Source of the DNA: Longilinea arvoryzae
GTDB lineage: Bacteria; Chloroflexota; Anaerolineae; Anaerolineales; Anaerolineaceae
Assembly (NCBI RefSeq): GCF_001050235.1
Contig: NZ_DF967973.1
Coordinates: 58,648 to 122,647 of the forward strand
DNA: 64,000 nucleotides
Reading direction: 5' to 3'
Shown here: piece after piece, positions 19,478 through 28,743 of the stretch
Layout of the letters: the number at the start of each line of letters is the position of its first letter
Numbering within the stretch: position 1 is the first letter of the stretch
Translations under genes and position numbers: made by a program
Notes under the pieces: model-generated
What the model saw: only the letters and a program-made list of their open reading frames with translations
Databases searched by the model: none
What the model was told of the DNA's origin: nothing

Positions 19478-20692
19478 ATGGCACGAGTTTTATTGATCGA
19501 TGATGAGCCTGTATTTTATAAGATGGTCGAACACGCCCTGAAACCTCAGGGCTATGAACTTGAATACGCCAGATCGGGCCTGGACGGCCTGCGCGCTGCC
19601 GGCGAATTCGAACCCGAAATCATCATTGTCGACGTCAAATTACCCGACCTGGACGGTTACGATGTCGTTCAGCGTCTGCGCAGCACCCCGCGATTTCGCA
19701 ATACGCCCATCATCTTCCTCACCAGCCAGGCCGATCTACCCAACAAACTGAAGGGTTTCGAGGTCGGCGCGGACGATTTCCTGGCCAAGCCCTTCCAACC
19801 GGAGGAATTGCTGGCTCGCATCGGGATTTTGGTGCGGAAAAGCGAAACGCTACGTTCAGCCTTGCCGGCCGGACCAACCAGGGAACCCGCCACCGTTCTG
19901 GCTCTCCACAGCCTGCGCGGCGGCGTGGGCTGCACCAGCCTGGCCGTCAACCTGGCGATTGCCTGCCACCAACTGTGGGAAAAACCCACCCTGTTGATCG
20001 ATGCGGACATGACCGCCGGGCAGGTGGCCCTGATGCTGAACACGTCGCCCGCCCGCACCTTCGATGATCTGACCAACCGCCATTCCAGCGAGATCGATGA
20101 TGACATCATCCGCAAGATCACCAGCAAGCACAACTCAGGCATAAACTTTATCGCCTCTCCCAGTTCGCCGGTCGCGGACGACTCCTTCGCGGACGATCTG
20201 TGGGTCGAGTTGTTGAACCGGCTGCAGGAAACCTACGATTTCATCATCATCGATACCGGCCACAATTTCGGCAACATCGCCATTCACATGCTCAATCAGG
20301 CGACGACGATTCTCCAGGTCATCGCGCCGGAGATGGCCTCCATTCGCTCATCCATCAACGCGTTGGAGCTCTATCATCTGTTGGGATACCCCTCCGAAAA
20401 GATCAAACCGGTCTTGAACCAGACCCTGGCTGTGGCCGGCATCAAACAGGCGCAAATCGAAAAGGTGCTGAAGCTGCCGGTCAGTTTCTCCCTGCCGTAC
20501 GCGCCCAACGAGTTCATTCGAGCCATCAACTTCGGCCAGCCGGTGATCCTCCAAAATCCTGAAATTGCCTCCACGGAGCTTCTGGAAGAAATGGCGTACG
20601 ACCTCAGCGGCGAAAGCCTGAAAGCCATCCCGCCTTCTTCCCCTTCGGTTGTCTGGAAAAGAGTGACGCAGAAATTGGCCGCCAAGAAATAA
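19478..20692 (+). CDS. Response regulator receiver fused to CpaE/MinD-like ATPase with altered P-loop
   Basis: This 404-residue protein starts after AGGGGGA. Residues 1-120 are a receiver domain (LLIDDEP, acceptor Asp52 in IIIVDVKLPDLDG, FLAKPF). Residues about 140-390 match the CpaE-like branch of MinD/ParA ATPases. The P-loop reads SLRGGVGCTSLAVNLA, so both lysines of KGGxGKT are replaced (Arg and Cys). The switch region (LLIDADMTAGQ) and Walker B (FIIIDTGHNF) remain. CpaE proteins place pilus or Tad secretion machines at the pole. With the lysines gone, this one may bind nucleotide weakly or act as a scaffold. It is the first gene of a tight three-gene operon and a likely output of the upstream kinase. 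Confidence 0.88.
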   Translation: MARVLLIDDEPVFYKMVEHALKPQGYELEYARSGLDGLRAAGEFEPEIIIVDVKLPDLDGYDVVQRLRSTPRFRNTPIIFLTSQADLPNKLKGFEVGADDFLAKPFQPEELLARIGILVRKSETLRSALPAGPTREPATVLALHSLRGGVGCTSLAVNLAIACHQLWEKPTLLIDADMTAGQVALMLNTSPARTFDDLTNRHSSEIDDDIIRKITSKHNSGINFIASPSSPVADDSFADDLWVELLNRLQETYDFIIIDTGHNFGNIAIHMLNQATTILQVIAPEMASIRSSINALELYHLLGYPSEKIKPVLNQTLAVAGIKQAQIEKVLKLPVSFSLPYAPNEFIRAINFGQPVILQNPEIASTELLEEMAYDLSGESLKAIPPSSPSVVWKRVTQKLAAKK

Positions 20693-20722
20693 CCTTTCCA
20701 CCGGAACGCCAGAAAAGGAAGC

Positions 20723-22696
20723 ATGAAAGCAAACAAAAGCGTGGCAATCTTCTTGATGGTAATCCTCGGCATGATGAGCGCCGGGGTCGGCGCCGCTTTT
20801 GCCCAATCCAGCAGCGGCGGCCGCACGGAAGAAATCGAGATTACCGTCAACCAGTATGTGTGGGAATTGTACGCCAAGAACACACGCGCGCTGGTTTGCA
20901 CCGCCACCATCGAGCACGATGGGTCACCCACATATTTTGAAACGCTATCGTTCTGCCCGTCGAGTAACTTTATCTGGGTGGTGAAGGTTTCTCCCACGGC
21001 CAGCGCCGGATCCGGTTCGCCAACCCCGGCCGCAGCGACGGAAACCAGGCTCATCGATGAAGCCACGCTGTTTAAAAATTACACCTGGCGCTACAAAGAA
21101 GCCTTCGAAGTCACGCGCAAAGTCAAGATGAACGTGCCAGACATCGTCGTCTACCTGGCCGCGCCGGTGGGCTACCTGGAAAAACCCTACGTCATCATCT
21201 CGGCTTACGAGCCGCTCACCCAGAACTCGATCACCCGCATCAGCGGAATCATCAACCAGACCTCTTACTTCACCTGCTCTGGCAGCCGCTGCGAGGTGCC
21301 GTTGAAAGCGGATTCGACCATCGAATACTGGGCCGAAAACAATACCGGAGAAAGCAGCAAGCATAACACCGGAACCGTGCGCTATTCTTTGAGCGAAGCG
21401 GGCTATTCGGTGGTGTTGGAAGCGACAACGCCGGTCGCCGATTGGACGGATGCCTGCGCAACGAAATTCGGAATCGACATGCCCTCTTCGGCCGAATGGG
21501 CGCGCATGCCCATCACTCCGGCCAAGTTGAACACCTTTAAAACCCTGCATTTTCTCACCGGCAAATTGATCCTCAACAGCCAGGTGGACGCGAGCAGTTG
21601 CCCGAGCGGTGGATTTCTGGACAACGGCGCGCCCAATAGCTGCGCCATCGAACTGGCCCGCAGCGCGGTCAACCAGTGGCAGAATCAATTCGACCCCGCC
21701 ATCTGGAATACCTCGCTGCAAAACGGCGTGCCGGCGCAGTTATTGAAAACCATCATCGAGACTGAATCGCAATACTGGCCGGGCGGCGAACAAAACTACC
21801 TGTATGAATACGGACTGGCGCAGATCAACTACCTCGGCATCGACACGGCCTTGCGCTGGGATCCGGTGCTTTTCGATATGGTCTGCAACCCGGGCCAGTA
21901 CGATTGCTCTCAAGGCTACCTGACCATGCCGCCCGCGCAAAAGGCTCAGTTGAAAGCCATGGTGTTGAGCATGCTCGACACCACCTGCATCGACTGCCTG
22001 AAAGGCGTCAACCTGGATAACGCCGCCCAGAGCATCAACATCCTCTCCCGGGTGTTGCTGGCCAATTGCGAACAGACCCGCTTTATTCAATCTTCGGTCA
22101 CCTCAAAACCGCCCACATACGATGACATGTGGAAGCTGACCCTGGTATCGTACCATTCGGGTTTTGGCTGCCTGCTGAACGCCCTGCAGGACACGCATAA
22201 GGCCAACGAGCCCATGGATTGGCAGCATATCTCCGACCACCTGGCGTGCTCGGGCGCGAAAACATATGTTGAATCATTGTGGCAGCGCCTGACGACCTTT
22301 AAGTCCTACACCACCCCGCCGGACGATCCCAAACAGCCCACCTTCGTGCCGACCTTCGTGACGCCGACCCCGGTGCCCACCGCCATCCCGGTCTATTCGA
22401 CCGGCCGGCTGCGCCTGCTGGTGTACGTCGACAGCGACGGCAACCGCACGCCAACGCCCGGCGAACTGGTGGATGGTGTGACCGTTACAGCCGAGTTTTC
22501 CGACGGCACCAGCGCAACCCAAACCATCCACAACGGCGAAGCAGTGTTCGATCTATCCACCAAGGGCGTCGGCATGACCATCGAATTGAGCGTGGGCTAC
22601 CTGTTCCGTTCTTACCGGTTGGTGGTGCCTGAATCGGGTGAAATCCTGTACACCATCCGGCTCGAACAGCCCCTGGTTCCAACGGTCATCCCCTGA
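20723..22696 (+). CDS. Secreted lytic-transglycosylase-like protein with C-terminal beta domain
   Basis: This 657-residue protein starts after AAAAGGAAGC. A signal peptide covers about 1-29 (VAIFLMVILGMMSAGVGAAFA). The central part holds a goose-lysozyme/SLT-like core: KTIIETESQYWPG (likely catalytic Glu near 347), then YEYGLAQINYLG. Numerous Cys (for example CPSSN, CSGSRCEV, CDSQ-like pairs and CIDC) suggest disulfides. After a Thr/Pro-rich linker (about 533-555, TPTPVPTAIPV) comes a small beta-sandwich resembling a prealbumin/SdrD-type B domain, then PLVPTVIP. It probably cleaves or binds peptidoglycan outside the membrane and makes room for an envelope-spanning structure. It lies 30 bp after the CpaE-like gene and 17 bp before the next gene. 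Confidence 0.7.
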   Translation: MKANKSVAIFLMVILGMMSAGVGAAFAQSSSGGRTEEIEITVNQYVWELYAKNTRALVCTATIEHDGSPTYFETLSFCPSSNFIWVVKVSPTASAGSGSPTPAAATETRLIDEATLFKNYTWRYKEAFEVTRKVKMNVPDIVVYLAAPVGYLEKPYVIISAYEPLTQNSITRISGIINQTSYFTCSGSRCEVPLKADSTIEYWAENNTGESSKHNTGTVRYSLSEAGYSVVLEATTPVADWTDACATKFGIDMPSSAEWARMPITPAKLNTFKTLHFLTGKLILNSQVDASSCPSGGFLDNGAPNSCAIELARSAVNQWQNQFDPAIWNTSLQNGVPAQLLKTIIETESQYWPGGEQNYLYEYGLAQINYLGIDTALRWDPVLFDMVCNPGQYDCSQGYLTMPPAQKAQLKAMVLSMLDTTCIDCLKGVNLDNAAQSINILSRVLLANCEQTRFIQSSVTSKPPTYDDMWKLTLVSYHSGFGCLLNALQDTHKANEPMDWQHISDHLACSGAKTYVESLWQRLTTFKSYTTPPDDPKQPTFVPTFVTPTPVPTAIPVYSTGRLRLLVYVDSDGNRTPTPGELVDGVTVTAEFSDGTSATQTIHNGEAVFDLSTKGVGMTIELSVGYLFRSYRLVVPESGEILYTIRLEQPLVPTVIP

Positions 22697-22713
22697 TGAA
22701 AGCCTGAATTTCT

Positions 22714-24537
22714 ATGTCTGACGAACCCCTCCCTTCACCGCTCGAGCCGGAAGAGATCCCGGAAACGCCCCGCTCCGATCAGGACCAGGACGACCTTGGA
22801 GATCTGCGCGCCAGCATGATGGAGGAGGAGCAGGCCCGCCTGAAGGCCAAACAAAATTCTGGATTCTTGAAGAAGGTCACCGGCATGCTGCGCCGGCGGA
22901 CCGGAAGCCTGCCGGGCGCGACCGGGCCCTTAACGACGCAGGAAACGGACGAGCGGATCCCGGGTGAGATCCCGGCGGAACAGGTTGGAGAGGCGCTTCC
23001 GGCCTGGGAAGGACCCGCGCTGGTCGAGGAAACGCCAAACCCGGACGATCAGGTCAGCGATGACCTCCTGGCCGAACAAATCGAGAAGGCCCTGACCGAT
23101 CTGGCAGACCGGGATGAGACCCCGCCGCCCGCGCCGGTTGAACGTGCTCCGCTGGAAACCAGGCCCTTATTCCTGGATGAGGATTTTGAAACCGAAGCTC
23201 CGGTTTCGGACGCGCAGGCTGCCTTTCTGCCCGAAGATGTCGAAACCGCTCAGCCCGAAGTTTCGCCGTTCAGCGCCGAAGAGATCATCGCCGAGGCCGA
23301 AAAGGAGACACCGGCGCCTGAAGCAGAAATAACAGATCAGGCGGGTGTGGCGGCCGGCGAATCGCTGGAAAACATCCCGGATGCAACCCAACCCGATTCC
23401 CTGCGGGCCGAACTGATCCCCGACATGACCCCCGCAGCGCTCGCAACGCCGCGCCCGAAAAGCCAGCCCAACCTCTGGCAGCGGTTTATGCGCTGGCTCA
23501 ACGCAGACGAAGCGCCGACCGAGATGGAAGATGCTCACCCGGAAGTGGCGGATGAAATGATCACCGACCGCCTGCAGCGGGTGCAATCGAGCGATTCTGT
23601 GCCATCCATCCCCGGCCAGAATAGAATGAAGGACCTTTCCACCCCAGCGACCTTCATCGCGGACGAGGCGATGGATGAACAGGCCCCGGAAATCGATGAC
23701 GCCTCCTTGCTAGAGGAGGAGTGGGCCGGCAAGAGCGGGCCGTCTTCGGATCGAACGCCGGATTCAAACCGCGAACGCGTGCTGCACATCGATTGGGGCG
23801 CCACAAAACAAATCCGTGAAGAGGAAGAGTTCGACAGCTCCGCCCAGCCGCAGGACGGAGCAGACCAGGACACCGGCAAGGCGCCGTCGCGGCTTTCCGA
23901 AATGGTTGCCCAGGGCATGGAGGAAACCGCTCCGGCCATCGAAGAGGTCCGGTCGGTGGTGTTGGAGGATTATGCAGAAACCGAAGCCGGGCATCCCGGG
24001 CTGGAGGTCGAGCCGCACCTGCCGTTCTGGCAGCGCGGCTTCCGTTGGGCGCGCCAGCACATGGCCCTGATCATGCCCCTGGCGGCCGGTCTGGTCATCC
24101 TGCTCGCGCTGGCTGCCTTCCAACCCTGGAATCAGGCTCCCATCGCCCAGCCCAATACACCGGTTCCATCCGATTTGCCCTACCCGGTTGGTCTGGAATT
24201 AACCGGCGGCTGGTTCTTCGATATCGGCCGCAGCACCATCATCAACGGGGCCTGGCAGCCCAAGGGCGCCGAGTGGCTGGATAACAGTCAGCTCCGGCGT
24301 GTGGTGGCTCTGCCGTGGAACAAGCAAAGCGCTGCCGTCATCCAGACTCTGGAGCGCGGGGACCCGATCAACCTGGTTTTCAGCAACAACGACCTGATGC
24401 CGTTCCTGGTGCGCAGCGTCGAGCGCCTGGACAAATCGGATACCGAAATCTTCACCGGAAACGATCCCGGATTGGTGATCTTCCTGTATGGCGAAGAGTC
24501 CGATCAGCGCTGGGTGGTGCTGGCGCTGCCGAAATAA
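22714..24537 (+). CDS. Single-pass membrane protein with degenerate sortase-like C-terminal domain
   Basis: In this 607-residue protein, residues 1-440 are hydrophilic, acidic and rich in Pro, Glu and Ala, so probably disordered and cytoplasmic. One membrane helix follows (about 449-469, ALIMPLAAGLVILLALAAF). The extracytoplasmic domain (about 480-607) follows the sortase strand pattern: VVALPWN where TLxGH-His is expected, GDPINLVFSNND, FLVRSVERLDKSDTEIF, then GLVIFLYGEESDQRWVVLALP. Active sortases have TLxTC and a later Arg. Here the His and Cys are missing and only the Arg-like position (QRW) remains. It therefore looks like a sortase-fold structural or binding module. It is the last gene of the operon with CpaE-like and SLT-like genes. 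Confidence 0.6.
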   Translation: MSDEPLPSPLEPEEIPETPRSDQDQDDLGDLRASMMEEEQARLKAKQNSGFLKKVTGMLRRRTGSLPGATGPLTTQETDERIPGEIPAEQVGEALPAWEGPALVEETPNPDDQVSDDLLAEQIEKALTDLADRDETPPPAPVERAPLETRPLFLDEDFETEAPVSDAQAAFLPEDVETAQPEVSPFSAEEIIAEAEKETPAPEAEITDQAGVAAGESLENIPDATQPDSLRAELIPDMTPAALATPRPKSQPNLWQRFMRWLNADEAPTEMEDAHPEVADEMITDRLQRVQSSDSVPSIPGQNRMKDLSTPATFIADEAMDEQAPEIDDASLLEEEWAGKSGPSSDRTPDSNRERVLHIDWGATKQIREEEEFDSSAQPQDGADQDTGKAPSRLSEMVAQGMEETAPAIEEVRSVVLEDYAETEAGHPGLEVEPHLPFWQRGFRWARQHMALIMPLAAGLVILLALAAFQPWNQAPIAQPNTPVPSDLPYPVGLELTGGWFFDIGRSTIINGAWQPKGAEWLDNSQLRRVVALPWNKQSAAVIQTLERGDPINLVFSNNDLMPFLVRSVERLDKSDTEIFTGNDPGLVIFLYGEESDQRWVVLALPK

Positions 24538-24584
24538 CCCGCAGCCCCGTTCGAATTCACCGGATTCTTTAATGATAGGGTTGC

Positions 24585-24613
24585 TTGACACCGGTGAGCG
24601 ATAATATCTAAAT
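24585..24613 (+). promoter_or_regulatory. Probable promoter of the subtilase gene
   Basis: A consensus -35 box TTGACA (24585-24590) is followed by a 17-nt spacer and a -10-like CTAAAT (24608-24613). Transcription would begin near 24620 and produce a leader of about 170 nt before the subtilase ATG. TAATAT at 24602 is an overlapping alternative but sits too close to the -35 box. Confidence 0.6.
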
Positions 24614-24637
24614 ATCTTTACAATTTCATACTCGATC

Positions 24638-24758
24638 CTACGGGAGCGATGAACCCTTCCAGTTTTATCTGGACGCCATGGAATGGGGGAGCGAGTGGCG
24701 TAACCGACCGTGGAAAAGCCTTGGCTTTTCGCGGTTTTTCGTTTAAAAGGCGTCCAGA
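24638..24758 (+). ncRNA. Structured 5' leader, candidate riboswitch or attenuator of unknown class
   Basis: Three helices can be drawn: CTACGG (24638) with CCGTGG (24708), TCCAG with CTGGA (24658-24673), and ACGCCA (24673) with TGGCGT (24696). Together they form a three-way arrangement. The closing strand CCGTGG is also the first strand of the intrinsic terminator at 24708-24739, so the two folds exclude each other. A further segment, GGCGTCCAGA (24749-24758), is the exact reverse complement of TCTGGACGCC (24668-24677) and could rearrange the fold again. This overlap of aptamer-like helix and terminator is the usual layout of a transcriptional riboswitch. The order GAACC, GGACGC, GTAACCGA faintly recalls the c-di-GMP-I class, but its GNRA loop and GCAAAGC are absent. 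Confidence 0.55.
24708..24739 (+). terminator. Intrinsic terminator in the subtilase leader
   Basis: CCGTGGAAAAGCC (24708-24720) pairs with GGCTTTTCGCGG (24723-24734), with one bulge, and is followed directly by TTTTT. It lies about 50 nt before the subtilase start codon and downstream of the inferred promoter. It is therefore most likely a conditional terminator, not the end of the preceding operon. Confidence 0.75.
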
Positions 24759-24791
24759 CCCAACTCAACATCCATGTAGGAGGAAAACCCA

Positions 24792-26171
<1,380 letters not shown>

Positions 26172-26188
26172 AATCCGTTCGGACATTC

Positions 26189-26226
26189 AAACACCCGGCT
26201 GGCATTTTCATGCCAGCCGGGTGTTT
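26189..26226 (+). terminator. Intrinsic terminator after the subtilase gene
   Basis: AAACACCCGGCTGGCA (26189-26204) and TGCCAGCCGGGTGTTT (26211-26226) form a perfect 16-bp stem with a 6-nt loop, ending in a short T run. It is symmetrical and could work in both directions. Confidence 0.85.
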
Positions 26227-26363
26227 ATTCATACGGGATACCCACCCGATCTCGATACAATTGGTTTCAGTCGATCAGCCCGGATTATCATTGTAAGTTT
26301 CGTATAGTTATTCAATTTCACACTCTCTCACGGTGCGGCGGGGTGGGGGAGTATAATTTTGAT

Positions 26364-28421
26364 ATGCCATTTCTCCACTCCCTCCGGCGCAAACTGGAGA
26401 CGCTGCTTCAATCCCCGGCGCTGTTCGACAGTCTGCTGGGCATTCTGATCGGCATTTTCACCGCCGCCGGGGTCTGGCTGTTCAAACGCCTGATCGACTT
26501 GTTCAACCTGTTTTTCTACGGCTGGGGCGCCTCGGTCCTGCCCCGGTTCATGGACATCCTGTTCCCGGTATTGGGCGGCCTGGCGGTGGGCTGGCTGGTG
26601 CAGCACTTCGTCGATCCGCGCGGGTTGCATGGCGTGGCCGGCGTGATGGAATCGACTGCCCTGGCCGGCGGACGCCTGCCGGTGCGTGCGCTGCCGGTCA
26701 AGACGCTGGCCGCGGCCCTCTCCATCGGCTCCGGGGCCTCGGTCGGCCCGGAGGACCCCTCGGTGCAGATCGGCGCCAACCTGGCCTCCGGACTGGGGCA
26801 GAGACTGCGCCTGACAGACGCGCGCATGCGCTCGCTGGTGGCGGCCGGCGCGGCCGCCGGCATCGCCGCGGCATTCAACGCGCCCATCGCGGGCGTGTTT
26901 TTTGCGGTCGAGATCATCCTGGGCGAAATCAGCGGCGGACTGCTCTCGACGGTCGTCCTGGCCAGCGTTTCTTCGGCCGTGCTGACCCAGGCGGTCAGCG
27001 GCAGCCAGCCGGCTTTCCGCGTGCCGGCCTATGCCTATCACTCGGCGCTCGAACTGCCGGCCTACCTGGCGCTGGGAATCGCGGCCGGGGTAATTTCGAT
27101 CGTGTACATTCGCCTGCTGGATGGGGCGCGGGGCTGGTTCAAGCGCCTGCCGCTGCCGCGCTGGCTGCATCCGGCCGCCGCCGGCCTGGCCGTCGGGCTG
27201 GCCGGGCTGGTTTTACCCGGCATTCTGGGCGTGGGGTACGGCAGCATCGAGGCCATCCTGGGCGGCAAATCCCTGGGCGTGGGCCTGCTTTTGGCCCTGC
27301 TGATCGGCAAGCTGGTCCTCACGCCGATTTCCATCGGCGGCGGCTTTCAGGGCGGCGTGTTTGCCCCGGCGCTGTTTCTGGGCGCCTGCCTGGGCGCGCT
27401 GACCGGCGTGGTCGGCAACCGGCTGCTGCCAAGTTTGAACCTCGAACCGGCGGCCTTTGCCATGGTCGGCATGGCTGCCGTGCTGGGCGGTGCCGTGCGC
27501 GCACCCTTGACCGCCATCCTGCTGCTTTTCGAAATGACCAACGATTACCGCATCATCCTGCCCCTGATGGCCGCAGTGATCACCAGCCTGTTGATCGCTC
27601 ACTGGGGCGTCGAAGGATCCGTCTACACCCTCGGGCTGCTGCGCAGGGGCCTGCGCCTGGATCGCGGGCGTGAGGTGGAGGTGCTGTCGGGCGTGCGCGT
27701 GGATGAGGTCATGGAACGCGAACCGCAGACGCTGCGCGCCAACATGACGCTCAGAGAGGCATCCGCTCAGTTGCTGGCTGCCCACGAGCACGGCCAGGCG
27801 GTGATCAATCAGGATGGCGAACTCTTTGGAATGCTGGCGCTCGAAGATCTGGAACGCATCAGACTTCAGGCGCCCAGAGAAGAACTCGACCTCAATGGCG
27901 ACGCGCCCCATCCGGACAGCCCCCAGAGTTCAGGCGAGATGCTCACCGTCGGCGCCATCTGCACGCGCCGGCCGGTGCTGGCTTTCACCGATGAACCCCT
28001 TTCGCTGGCCGTGCAGCGCATGTCGAACGCCGACGTGGGCCGCCTGCCGGTGGTCGAACGCCAGCAGCCCTCGCACCTGGTGGGCATGCTGCGCCGCATG
28101 GACGTGGTGCGGGCCTACAATCTGGCGCTCACCCGCCACGCTGCCGAACGACATGCTGCCGGCAAACGCCGCCTGGACGTCTATACCGGCGCCGGTCTGA
28201 CGGTCAGCGATTTCCTGGTGCAGCCCGGCTCGCACTGTGATGGGCGCACCCTGGCCGAGATCACCTGGCCGCAGAACGGGCTGGTGGCCTCCATTCGGCG
28301 CGGGCTGGAAGTCATCGTCCCGCACGGCGAGACCCGCCTGCAGGCCGGGGATGAGATCGTGGTGGTGCACGAAGAGGGGGCGCGCGCGGAGGTCGCGGCG
28401 CTGTGTTCGAGGGAGGAGTGA
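26364..28421 (+). CDS. ClC-type chloride channel/antiporter with CBS pair and TrkA-C domain
   Basis: The protein of 685 residues starts at the ATG at 26364. A GTG at 26343 would add 7 residues. The ClC core (about 15-430) shows GSGASVGPEDPSVQIG (selectivity-filter helix), AGIAAAFNAPIAGVFFAVE and GGGFQGGVFAPALFLGA. In the second signature the usual GREGP reads GPEDP. Two CBS motifs follow (about 450-600), then a TrkA-C/RCK-C domain near the end (TLAEITWPQNGLVASIRRG). Such proteins carry chloride or other anions across the membrane, and CBS domains usually bind adenine nucleotides. The gene is monocistronic. Downstream begins a repeat-rich spacer. Confidence 0.9.
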   Translation: MPFLHSLRRKLETLLQSPALFDSLLGILIGIFTAAGVWLFKRLIDLFNLFFYGWGASVLPRFMDILFPVLGGLAVGWLVQHFVDPRGLHGVAGVMESTALAGGRLPVRALPVKTLAAALSIGSGASVGPEDPSVQIGANLASGLGQRLRLTDARMRSLVAAGAAAGIAAAFNAPIAGVFFAVEIILGEISGGLLSTVVLASVSSAVLTQAVSGSQPAFRVPAYAYHSALELPAYLALGIAAGVISIVYIRLLDGARGWFKRLPLPRWLHPAAAGLAVGLAGLVLPGILGVGYGSIEAILGGKSLGVGLLLALLIGKLVLTPISIGGGFQGGVFAPALFLGACLGALTGVVGNRLLPSLNLEPAAFAMVGMAAVLGGAVRAPLTAILLLFEMTNDYRIILPLMAAVITSLLIAHWGVEGSVYTLGLLRRGLRLDRGREVEVLSGVRVDEVMEREPQTLRANMTLREASAQLLAAHEHGQAVINQDGELFGMLALEDLERIRLQAPREELDLNGDAPHPDSPQSSGEMLTVGAICTRRPVLAFTDEPLSLAVQRMSNADVGRLPVVERQQPSHLVGMLRRMDVVRAYNLALTRHAAERHAAGKRRLDVYTGAGLTVSDFLVQPGSHCDGRTLAEITWPQNGLVASIRRGLEVIVPHGETRLQAGDEIVVVHEEGARAEVAALCSREE

Positions 28422-28424
28422 AGC

Positions 28425-28575
28425 GTGAGGAGTGATGAGGAATGGATATTGGTTAATCGGTATTCGGTATTCGTTAATTCGGTAATCGTTGATTCGGTAT
28501 TCGCGGATTGGGTATCCTGGATCGATTCGATCGGCCGCGACAAATCCGGATGACACAGGCAACCTCATGGAAGCC
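28425..28575 (+). repeat. Long direct repeat, copy 1 (left of YcaQ-like gene)
   Basis: The unit begins GTGAGGAGTGATGAGG and runs through heptanucleotide words (TATTCGG, TATTCGT, TAATCGT). It ends in a unique block containing GGATTGGGTATC and ATGACACAGGCAACCTCA. A second copy lies at 30042-30168 in the same orientation, with the 1.2-kb YcaQ-like gene between them. The copies differ by point changes and heptad number. Confidence 0.8.
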
Positions 28576-28593
28576 GTGGTTAACACGTAGGTC

Positions 28594-28731
28594 GGATCGG
28601 AGGGGGTGGGCGAACGGAATTCGAATCGTGATCTTATCCCCCGGAGATCCGACGTTGATGTGAGATTCGGATCGGAAGGGGTGGGTGAACGGATTTCGAA
28701 TCGTGATCTGATCCCCCGCAGATCCGGCATT
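28594..28731 (+). repeat. Two 63-bp hairpin-forming direct repeats (REP-like), period 75 bp
   Basis: Copies at 28594-28656 and 28669-28731 are about 90% identical. Each begins GGATCGGAGGGGGTGGG or its variant and ends in CCCCCGGAGATCC. Thus GGATC and GGGGG at one end face CCCCC and GATCC at the other, and each copy can fold on itself. The pair ends 13 bp before the stop of the reverse-strand YcaQ-like gene. With the copy above, it fills the 322-bp gap 28422-28743; I see no gene there. Confidence 0.85.
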
Positions 28732-28743
28732 ATTTTTCCGGGT

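Noticed and set aside
24638..24720. Assignment of the leader to the c-di-GMP-I riboswitch class
   Set aside because: The order GAACC, hairpin, GGACGC, GTAACCGA is suggestive, but the GNRA loop and the conserved GCAAAGC are missing. I left it unassigned.
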